Assembly: GCA_947166655.1 (NCBI GenBank)
Contig: CAMVFC010000012.1
Span: 1-41,341, forward strand
From: an uncultured Prevotellaceae bacterium
GTDB taxonomy: Bacteria > Bacteroidota > Bacteroidia > Bacteroidales > Bacteroidaceae
Reading direction: 5' to 3'
Length of the DNA stretch: 41,341 nt
The translations under genes were made by a program, and so were the position numbers. Shown piece after piece: positions 1 to 6,326 of the stretch. Below the pieces are notes generated by a model that saw only the letters and a list, made by a program, of their open reading frames with translations, ran no database searches and was not told the origin of the DNA. Position 1 is the first letter of the stretch. Each line of letters starts with the position of its first letter.

Positions 1-148
1 CTGTCATTGAAATCCGAGTTGGCCCTTGAGATCTCTAATGGCTGACTGGGATAAAGCGATAGAAGTTCTTCGCATGGAGGCTGATTCCTGCAATCGATTC
101 AGCCGAAAGAGGCGTTTGAATGACGTCTTTTCTCAGGGCGTTTTGTTT

Positions 149-210
149 GACGATTCACGAATCGTTAATTGAACATTCGCGAATCGTCAATTAACGATTC
201 GTGAATCGTC
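149..210. repeat. Triple palindrome element, copy 1
   Basis: The arms 149-172 and 187-210 are perfect reverse complements (24 bp) around a 14-nt centre. Each arm contains its own near-palindrome (GATTCACGAATC and GATTCGTGAATC), and the centre holds a third related one (CATTCGCGAATC). The result is three successive short palindromes. It is preceded by TTTTGTTTG at 141, as is the similar structure at 12272-12339. It could act as a bidirectional transcription stop, a protein-binding array or a REP-like mobile element; the sequence does not decide. Confidence 0.7.
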
Positions 211-280
211 AAAGAATTGAGGTAAGCAAATGTCGTGTGTGGCAAGGGCGTCGCGCATCACTTTTCAGGCTGTCTTTGGC

Positions 281-386
281 TTCAGCCCCAATGCTTCATT
301 AGACCACGATATAGACTTTCGGCATGGTATATAGGCTGCTCTCGCTGCACTTCTGATGTCCGTTGGGGGTTCAATGTCCGATTCGC
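281..386. repeat. Degenerate interspersed module, copy 1
   Basis: The segment beginning ATAGGCT at 331 and continuing TCTCGCTGCA closely resembles the segment beginning at 12490. The adjoining stretch 281-305 (CCAATGCTTCATTAGACC) resembles 12534-12554 (CCTAATCGCTTGTTAGACC). Both copies lie downstream of a triple palindrome. No frame encodes a recognisable protein. This looks like a decayed repeat rather than a gene. Confidence 0.45.
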
Positions 387-417
387 CCTTCTTTTCTTCG
401 TCGCATCTCGTCTTGTC

Positions 418-2472
418 CTACTTGTGCATGTAGATTTTACGCGTGTGCCCGTCGGCATTTCGCAGGATATTGATGCCTTGAACGGTGTGCGGTGTTCTCT
501 GCCCGCTGAGGTTGTAGGTGGCATCGGAGGGGCCGCTGTCGCGCTGCGACGACGGGAGGTCCTGCTGCACAGCTCCGACGCCTACGGCGATGCCCCTGGA
601 CAGCTGGAAGCGCTGTTTCACTCCTGTGCCGACGGCTTCCATTTCGAAAGAGATGATCACTCGGCCGCTGAAGTCCGATGGCTGGTGGGCGGCGACGTCG
701 ATGGTGAAGTCGTTGAGGTCGCTCACCTCTACCACTTCGTCGGGCTGCTGCCGTGTGCCCCAGGGCAGAAGCGTCTTGCGCCGGTCGGTGTGCACTCCTC
801 CGTGGAAGAGTACGGCTTTGGTGTACGCTCCGCTCTTGTCCTGATAGTCGATGCGGATGTCTATGGATGAGTTGACGGTGCGGCGCTGCACGGTGCCTTT
901 TGTGATTCCCTGCACCTTGAGCAGGCTGGGCACCCTGAGGGCTTCGATGCCGACGAGGGCGTAGCCTGTGACGTCCTTGTTCGACGAGAGGCGCACGGTC
1001 CACGTCTCGGGGTCGAAGAGGGCATAGGCAGCATCGTTGGTGCGGTTGGGGAACCACTGGTGTGTGCGCAGGATGGTACCCAGGCGCACGGAGGGGAAGA
1101 GCTTGCCGGCTCCGTCGGCTACGAAGCGGACGAAGCAGACGCCGCGGCTGCGCACGACGTCGTCCAGAACGAGGCGTCCATCGGTCGTCTCAATGTGCTC
1201 GGTGCGGCTCTTGCTGAGGGTGGTTTCCTTCGTCTCGTACCAGCTGTTGTGGCTTTCGTCGATGTGGTAGACTTCCAGCGTGCCGCTGGTGAAGGGTATG
1301 CTTTCGACGGTCAGCGAGAGGGGGCGCTCGTCGGTGGCGGTGTTCCATAGGGCGAGTGCCACGCAGTCGTCGGAGGCGGAGGCGAGTCCCTTGATATGGT
1401 TGTCGCCGATGGTCAGCTGCCGGCGGTCGGCAGGCATCCATCCGTAGAACTTGAAGGCATAGAAGAGCGCCTTGCGCGCGCCGCTGTCGCGGTCTATCAG
1501 TCCGAGCTTATCGCCGACGAAGAAGCCCGGGTCGATGTACTGTGCCCAGTTGACGTGGGTGAGGTCGGTGTAGGAGAGCAGTCCGGGCAGGGCGTTGAAG
1601 AAGGTCATGGCAGCCTCGGCGCGTTCTACGGGGCCGTCCTTCTGGTAGTCGGCGGCGACATAGGGGGAGTACTCGGTGAGCAGCATCTCGGCCTCAGGGC
1701 GCCCCAGACTGTTCAGGGCGGTGCGCATACCGTCCAGCTGCCAGGCGTAGTCGGGGCCGTAGGCGTGGCCGGAGAGGAAGTCGAGGGGCAGGTTCTTGGC
1801 CTTGACGCGGTCTGTCAGCGCCTGGTGCCACCAGTTGAACGCCCCTGCCGGGCCGCCCACCTTGATGTCTGCGTAGCCTCTGCGCACGGCGGGTGCTGCC
1901 GCTTCGTAGATGTTGAGGTAGTCGTCGAGGGTGCCGGTGAAGAAGCCGTCGGTGAGGTCGGGCTCGTTCCACACCTCTACGTAACTGTTCGTGTAGCCCT
2001 TACTCTGCCACTCCTGGGCAAAGCGCTCATTGATGTCGGCCCAGACGGCGAGGTCGGTGGGCGGATCCATGAAGCCGGCCCATTCCGTAGGGCGGCGCTG
2101 GAGGAGGGTAGGGGTGTAGCCGTGGGAGATGACGAGGACGGGGCAGTTCTTCCTGGCCTGCGACAGGAGATAGTCTATGGCGGAGAGGGCATAGGCTGGC
2201 TTCTCTGCCGATCCGACGACGCAGGGCTGGCCGTAGAGGTCGTCCTTGCCGCAGGCCATCTCGTAGCGCATGGAGCGTGCTTCGAGTTCGCTCAGCTTGG
2301 ACATGTCGCGGTCTATCCAGGCTTTCGAGACGAGCGGGGTCTGGTAGAGGCCGATCTTCTTCACGAGGGGGAACTCTTCCCATTGGGAACAGTCCACACG
2401 AACGGCGACCTGTGCGCTTATGGAGGGTGCCGTGAGGAAGAGCAGGCAGGCGCTGAGGAGAACTTTTTTCAT
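418..2472 (-). CDS. Secreted GH39-like glycoside hydrolase
   Basis: Predicted exported glycosidase of 684 residues, probably a xylosidase-type enzyme acting on plant or host glycans. The signal peptide is residues 1-20, ending SISA/Q. The clan GH-A acid/base motif EVWNEPDL is near residue 166 (Glu170), and a nucleophile candidate sits in LLTEYS (Glu267). This spacing suits GH39. After the barrel comes a beta-rich region, and the protein ends in a tail with YNLSGQR and a basic terminus, common in secreted Prevotella/Bacteroides proteins and resembling a degenerate type-A sorting domain. The ATG at 2472 lies about 35 nt from a -7 box at 2508-2515. The gene is divergent from an AraC-type regulator, which may control it (inference). 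The exact GH family and substrate are uncertain; a GH-A family other than GH39 is possible. Confidence 0.75.
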   Translation of the reverse strand: MKKVLLSACLLFLTAPSISAQVAVRVDCSQWEEFPLVKKIGLYQTPLVSKAWIDRDMSKLSELEARSMRYEMACGKDDLYGQPCVVGSAEKPAYALSAIDYLLSQARKNCPVLVISHGYTPTLLQRRPTEWAGFMDPPTDLAVWADINERFAQEWQSKGYTNSYVEVWNEPDLTDGFFTGTLDDYLNIYEAAAPAVRRGYADIKVGGPAGAFNWWHQALTDRVKAKNLPLDFLSGHAYGPDYAWQLDGMRTALNSLGRPEAEMLLTEYSPYVAADYQKDGPVERAEAAMTFFNALPGLLSYTDLTHVNWAQYIDPGFFVGDKLGLIDRDSGARKALFYAFKFYGWMPADRRQLTIGDNHIKGLASASDDCVALALWNTATDERPLSLTVESIPFTSGTLEVYHIDESHNSWYETKETTLSKSRTEHIETTDGRLVLDDVVRSRGVCFVRFVADGAGKLFPSVRLGTILRTHQWFPNRTNDAAYALFDPETWTVRLSSNKDVTGYALVGIEALRVPSLLKVQGITKGTVQRRTVNSSIDIRIDYQDKSGAYTKAVLFHGGVHTDRRKTLLPWGTRQQPDEVVEVSDLNDFTIDVAAHQPSDFSGRVIISFEMEAVGTGVKQRFQLSRGIAVGVGAVQQDLPSSQRDSGPSDATYNLSGQRTPHTVQGINILRNADGHTRKIYMHK

Positions 2473-2507
2473 AGAATAGGGGGATGTCGTAGGTTATGTT
2501 TCACTGG

Positions 2508-2515
2508 CAAAGGTA
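2508..2515 (-). promoter_or_regulatory. Promoter -7 box for the GH39-like gene
   Basis: Read on the minus strand this is TACCTTTG, matching the Bacteroidetes TAnnTTTG -7 consensus, about 35 nt upstream of the ATG at 2472. No clear TTTG -33 element is seen. Confidence 0.6.
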
Positions 2516-2600
2516 CACATAAGTTCGGCTGCCAAGCGTAACTTTATTACAGATTTTTTGCCCAAATGGACGGATTCGGGCTAAAAAAGGGAGGTTCCTG

Positions 2601-2630
2601 TTTGCATTTGGAGAATTTCTTGTATCTTTG
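2601..2630 (+). promoter_or_regulatory. Promoter of the AraC-type regulator gene
   Basis: TTTG at 2601-2604 and TATCTTTG at 2623-2630 are separated by 18 nt. Transcription would begin only a few bases before the ATG at 2640, giving an almost leaderless mRNA. This also argues against the in-frame TTG at 2628, which lies inside the -7 box, being the start. Confidence 0.65.
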
Positions 2631-2639
2631 CAACCCATA

Positions 2640-3533
2640 ATGGAGAAGATCCTGAAGGTTCACAGTGTCAACGACTACGCCCGCTACATCGGTGCGCCCG
2701 TGCTGCATCCGCTCGTCTCGGTGATTCATTACGACGAGCTGGAGCATTGCCGCCATTCGCTGAATAACTACGACGTGTATGCGATGTTCATCGGCGACGA
2801 GACGTTGGAGAGACTGACTTATGGGCAGACGGTGTACGACCTTCACCGCCATGCGCTGATGTGTGTGGCTCCGGGGCAGATAGGCGGTAAGGCGGACACG
2901 GGCGAAGAGATACACACCAAGGGCTGGGGGTTGCTGTTTGCCCCAACAGTGCTGTGCGGCACCGACCTGGAACGCCGGATGCCGGCGTACACTTTTTTCT
3001 CGTACAACACCAACGAGGCTTTGCTGATGTCGGAGAGGCAGCGAGAGACCATCGTCACCCTGCTGGAGATGTTGCGCACGTGTCTGAAGACGACGCCCGA
3101 AGCGAGCACTGCACTTCTTGCCGCTCACCTCCGCCTGATTCTGGAGTACGTGGCGCGTTTTTATGCCGAGCAGCTTTCGCTGCCATCGCAGGAGAAGGCC
3201 GACCTGCTCACGCGTTTCGAGAACCTGTTGGTGAAGTATTACCGCGAGGGCCGTCAGCGAGAGCACGGCCTGCCCACAGTCCGCTATTGTGCGCAGGAAC
3301 TCTGCTTGTCGCCCAACTACTTCGGCGACCTGATCCGCCAGCTGACAGACGATACGGCGACGGGCATCATACGGCGTTTCCTCATGCGAAGGGCACAGGA
3401 ACTGCTGGTCAGCGGCAAGCCTATCACCGAAACGGCCGAGCTGCTCGGCTTCGAGTACCCTCAGCACTTCACTCGCTTGTTCAAGAACTACTTCGGCCTC
3501 ACGCCCACGGCTTTTTTGAAGAGGGAAAAGTGA
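2640..3533 (+). CDS. AraC-family transcriptional regulator
   Basis: DNA-binding regulator of 297 residues from the ATG at 2640. Residues ~1-190 form an unidentified sensor/cupin-like domain. Residues ~200-295 form the double helix-turn-helix of the AraC/XylS family: the first HTH includes LCLSPNYFGDLIRQ, and the second ends with the signature GFEYPQHFTRLFKNYFGLTP. The gene lies divergent from the glycosidase with 167 nt between start codons, so it may control that gene, itself, or a distant sugar- or stress-responsive set. The ligand cannot be predicted. The ATG is preferred because the alternative upstream TTG overlaps the promoter -7 box. Confidence 0.85.
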   Translation: MEKILKVHSVNDYARYIGAPVLHPLVSVIHYDELEHCRHSLNNYDVYAMFIGDETLERLTYGQTVYDLHRHALMCVAPGQIGGKADTGEEIHTKGWGLLFAPTVLCGTDLERRMPAYTFFSYNTNEALLMSERQRETIVTLLEMLRTCLKTTPEASTALLAAHLRLILEYVARFYAEQLSLPSQEKADLLTRFENLLVKYYREGRQREHGLPTVRYCAQELCLSPNYFGDLIRQLTDDTATGIIRRFLMRRAQELLVSGKPITETAELLGFEYPQHFTRLFKNYFGLTPTAFLKREK

Positions 3534-3540
3534 AGAATGA

Positions 3541-3700
3541 CCAGACTCCCCCCCGAACGCGGACTCTCCTCCCGCACTCCCTAAAGGGAGGGAGCAGTTA
3601 CTTCTAAAAGCAGAAGGCATGAATATCTGTTCTTGCTTGGTAACCGCTCCCTCCCTTAGGGAGGGCGGGGGGAGAGTCCGCGTTCGGGGGGAGAGTCTTC
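3541..3700. repeat. Long inverted-repeat element, copy A
   Basis: Arms of about 52 bp (roughly 3544-3596 and 3646-3698) are near-perfect reverse complements. Each arm carries GAACGCGGACTCTCC and an internal hairpin CTCCCTAAAGGGAG. The central ~50 nt includes CAGAAGGCATGAATATCTG. The same element occurs at 9169-9364. It sits between the AraC gene and the next operon, encodes nothing recognisable, and looks like a MITE- or REP-type interspersed repeat. It could also stop transcription of the AraC gene. Confidence 0.8.
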
Positions 3701-3764
3701 GGGGGAGTGTCTTCTTCCTTTTTCAAGAAAAAATGTGCATCAAAAGTAAAAAATGAGGAGTTTA

Positions 3765-3796
3765 TTTGCTGCTCTACGCAGAAAGCAGTACTTTTG
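3765..3796 (+). promoter_or_regulatory. Promoter of the LeuA-like gene
   Basis: TTTG at 3765-3768, then a 20-nt spacer, then TACTTTTG at 3789-3796. This matches the Bacteroidetes -33/-7 pattern. The ATG follows at 3820. Confidence 0.65.
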
Positions 3797-3819
3797 CCCA
3801 CTCATAAAGGCTTAGAACC

Positions 3820-5526
3820 ATGCAGAAAGATTCGTCGTATGTAGAAATCATGGACACCACCCTTCGGGATGGCGAGCAGACGAGCGGCGTCAGTTTCATG
3901 CCGCACGAGAAGCTGATGATCTGCCGTGCGCTGCTGGAGGACCTGCACGTGGACCGCGTGGAGGTGGCTTCGGCACGTGTCAGCGACGGCGAACTGGAGG
4001 CTGTGCAGCGCATCACGCGCTGGGCATCTGCAAAGGATATGCTGGAGCGCGTGGAGGTGCTTGGCTTCGTGGACAACGGCAAGAGTCTCGACTGGATAGA
4101 ACGTGCCGGGGCACGGACGATGAATCTCCTGTGCAAAGGCTCGCGTCGCCACTGCGAAGGTCAGCTGGGGAAGACGCTGGAGGAGCACGTGGCCGACATC
4201 CGTCGCAACGTCGAGATGGCGGCAGCGAGAGGCATCAACGTCAATATCTATCTGGAGGACTGGAGCGGGGGGATGCGAACCTTGCCTGCGCCCTCGCTGA
4301 TAGGGCGTGAATGGAACCCTCAGACCATCAACAAAGATGAACTGCTGGCCCATCAGGACGATTACGTCTTTCGCCTCATGGACGGCCTCGCGGACCTCAT
4401 TTGCTCCTCGCAGAAGAGCGGCGCCGCCGCCCTCGAAGAAGGCGTAGAGCACGGAAAGGGAGGTCGGGCAGCGGCGGACGCAGGGTCTGCCGGCCTGATT
4501 CGCCGCGTGATGCTCCCAGACACCCTCGGCATCCTGAACCCGCTGGAGGTGATGTCGTTCATGCAGCAAATGGTGAAGCGTTATCCTGGTGTACACTTCG
4601 ACTTCCATGCCCACAACGACTACGACTTGGCCGTCTCGAACGTCCTGGCGGCCGTGCTGAGCGGAGCCAAGGGACTGCACACTGCCATCAACGGTCTGGG
4701 AGAACGGGCCGGAAATGCCCCCCTGGCCAGCGTGCAGGCCATCCTCAAAGACCACTTCAACGCCCAGACGAACATCAATGAGGAGGAACTGAACAAGGTG
4801 GCTCACATGGTGGAGAGTTACAGCGGCATAGCCATCCCGCCCAACAAACCGATCACGGGAAGTGCCGTCTTCACGCAGGTGGCAGGGGTCCATGCCGACG
4901 GCGACGAGAAGAAAGGCCTCTACCAGAACGCCCTGCTGCCCGAGCGCTTCGGCCGGCGGCGTGAGTACGCTTTGGGCAAGAGCAGCGGCAAGGCGAATAT
5001 ACGCATGAACCTCGAGGAGCTGGGGCTGGACCTCAGCGAGGAGGATATGAGGAAGGTCACGGCCCGTATTATCGAGCTGGGCGACAAGAAGGAACTGGTG
5101 ACGCAGGAGGACTTGCCCTTCATTATCCGCGACGTGCTGAAGCACAACGAGGCTGACGACCGCGTGCGGCTGCTGTCCTACATGGTCTCGACGGCTTATG
5201 GCCTGCGTCCGATGGCACAGGTGCGCCTGCAGATTGGCGATCAGGTCTATGACGAGACAGCGCAGGGCGACGGACAGTACGATGCTTTCGTGCGCGCCGT
5301 GCGCCATATCTACCGCGACCGCCTCGGACGCAAGTTCCCATGGCTGTCGAACTATGCTGTCACCATCCCTCCGGGCGGTCGCACCGATGCCCTCGTGCAG
5401 ACCACAATCGAATGGGTGTTCGAGGAGAAGAACTTTCGCACCCATGCCCTCGATGCCGACCAGACGGAGGCGGCCATCAAGGCCACCATCAAGCTGCTCA
5501 ATATCATCGAACCGCTCTACCTTTAG
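3820..5526 (+). CDS. 2-isopropylmalate/citramalate synthase family protein
   Basis: Acetyl-CoA-dependent acyltransferase of the LeuA/homocitrate synthase (DRE-TIM metallolyase) family, 568 residues. The DRE signature DTTLRDGEQ is at residues 12-20, the metal-binding HAHND at 263-267, and GLGERAGNAPLASV at 292-305. The C-terminal third (~400-565) looks like the LeuA regulatory dimer domain. The likely reaction is condensation of acetyl-CoA with a 2-oxo acid in branched-chain amino-acid synthesis; which 2-oxo acid cannot be told. The protein is longer than the usual ~500 residues of this Bacteroidetes subgroup. Extra sequence lies at about 155-225, between EDWSGGM and RRVMLPDTLG, and includes a low-complexity Gly/Ala-rich stretch. 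No leuB/C/D genes are adjacent. Confidence 0.8.
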   Translation: MQKDSSYVEIMDTTLRDGEQTSGVSFMPHEKLMICRALLEDLHVDRVEVASARVSDGELEAVQRITRWASAKDMLERVEVLGFVDNGKSLDWIERAGARTMNLLCKGSRRHCEGQLGKTLEEHVADIRRNVEMAAARGINVNIYLEDWSGGMRTLPAPSLIGREWNPQTINKDELLAHQDDYVFRLMDGLADLICSSQKSGAAALEEGVEHGKGGRAAADAGSAGLIRRVMLPDTLGILNPLEVMSFMQQMVKRYPGVHFDFHAHNDYDLAVSNVLAAVLSGAKGLHTAINGLGERAGNAPLASVQAILKDHFNAQTNINEEELNKVAHMVESYSGIAIPPNKPITGSAVFTQVAGVHADGDEKKGLYQNALLPERFGRRREYALGKSSGKANIRMNLEELGLDLSEEDMRKVTARIIELGDKKELVTQEDLPFIIRDVLKHNEADDRVRLLSYMVSTAYGLRPMAQVRLQIGDQVYDETAQGDGQYDAFVRAVRHIYRDRLGRKFPWLSNYAVTIPPGGRTDALVQTTIEWVFEEKNFRTHALDADQTEAAIKATIKLLNIIEPLYL

Positions 5527-5547
5527 CCACTTTTTTTGCTCTTTTTC

Positions 5548-5578
5548 TTGGGCACCCCCCACTTTTTTGCTACCTTTG
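5548..5578 (+). promoter_or_regulatory. Promoter of the CHU_C-protein/uvrA pair
   Basis: TTG at 5548-5550, a 20-nt spacer, then TACCTTTG at 5571-5578. The ATG at 5607 follows 28 nt later. Because the next gene overlaps by 4 nt, this promoter probably also drives uvrA. Confidence 0.6.
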
Positions 5579-5606
5579 CGCCTGCAAAACAGAAAATCAC
5601 TTGTCG

Positions 5607-6326
5607 ATGAAACACTTCCGATTTCTCGTCCTGACGCTTCTGCTGCCGTTCGTCGGCTTGAGGGCACAGACCTGTGCGCCCACCGCCACCTTCTCTTATA
5701 CCGATAAAGACGGCAATCCTGTCGAAGAGCAGATGGAGAACTATTCCGGTTCGGCTCCTGTCAAGGGTGTCTTCAAGGCCAATCCTACCGATGTCGGCAA
5801 CTATGACGTGCGCTATGAGTGGCGCATCTTCGAGGCTGGCCAGGAGAATTCTCCACTGGTGCACCGCTTCGAAGAAGACCTGGAGTACACCTTCACGCAG
5901 AGCGGCGTGTTCTTCGTCTCGCTGCGTGCCACTTTCATACTGAACAACGACACGATTTCCTATCCCGAGGAGGGCGAAGAGAACTATTTCAGCGTCAGCG
6001 TGGCACAGTCGAAGCTGGTGATGCCGAACGCCTTCTCGCCAGGCGACAACGACGACTTCAACAAAATCTACAGGGCCAAGGAGTACGAGAGCATTGTCTC
6101 CTTCAAAGCCACGATTTTCAACCGTTGGGGAAAGAGGCTTTACAGTTGGAGCGATGTCAACGGCGGTTGGGATGGAAGGGTCAACGGGCGCATCGTTCCC
6201 GATGGTGTCTATTTCGTCAATGTCGTAGCCCGTGGTGCCGATGGACACGAATATCATATTCGTAAGGATGTCAATGTCTTGACACGTTACACGGAAAGTG
6301 CTAATTCAACGACAGAGACGCCATGA
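5607..6326 (+). CDS. Secreted protein with CHU_C/gliding-type C-terminal domain
   Basis: Exported protein of 239 residues. The signal peptide is [21 protein letters not shown]. Residues ~25-135 look like a beta-sandwich (PKD-like: [25 protein letters not shown]). Residues ~140-235 match the gliding-motility-associated C-terminal (CHU_C) domain, with [29 protein letters not shown] and PDGVYFVNV. In T9SS-bearing Bacteroidetes this domain is a type-B sorting signal. The usual SPNGDGxND loop is shortened here to SPGDNDDFN. The start is the ATG at 5607, whose signal peptide is clear; upstream in-frame extensions overlap the preceding gene. The stop overlaps the uvrA start as ATGA, implying translational coupling of a cell-surface protein with a DNA-repair gene, which is odd functionally. 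Confidence 0.75.
   Translation: MKHFRFLVLTLLLPFVGLRAQTCAPTATFSYTDKDGNPVEEQMENYSGSAPVKGVFKANPTDVGNYDVRYEWRIFEAGQENSPLVHRFEEDLEYTFTQSGVFFVSLRATFILNNDTISYPEEGEENYFSVSVAQSKLVMPNAFSPGDNDDFNKIYRAKEYESIVSFKATIFNRWGKRLYSWSDVNGGWDGRVNGRIVPDGVYFVNVVARGADGHEYHIRKDVNVLTRYTESANSTTETP

Larger units (their letters stand above)
1..417. other. Non-coding region with triple-palindrome element
   Basis: No convincing gene is seen here. Open frames crossing it lack any recognisable protein signature. The region lies downstream of the minus-strand glycosidase. It holds a perfect 24-bp inverted repeat (149-172 with 187-210) and, at about 281-386, a degenerate module resembling one at 12490-12555. Bases 1-140 show nothing I can name. 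Confidence 0.6.

Noticed and set aside
1..140. Possible partial gene at the window start
   Set aside because: Stops in all frames at short range and no homology recognised; nothing can be supported.
235..870. Open frame of 211 codons at the left end, plus strand
   Set aside because: It runs through the repeat region and antisense to the glycosidase 3' end, with a frame shift in composition and no recognisable domain.
3802..5667. Long minus-strand open frame (621 codons) opposite the LeuA-like gene
   Set aside because: No family signatures. It mirrors a well-recognised enzyme on the plus strand, and GC-rich codons leave few antisense stops.
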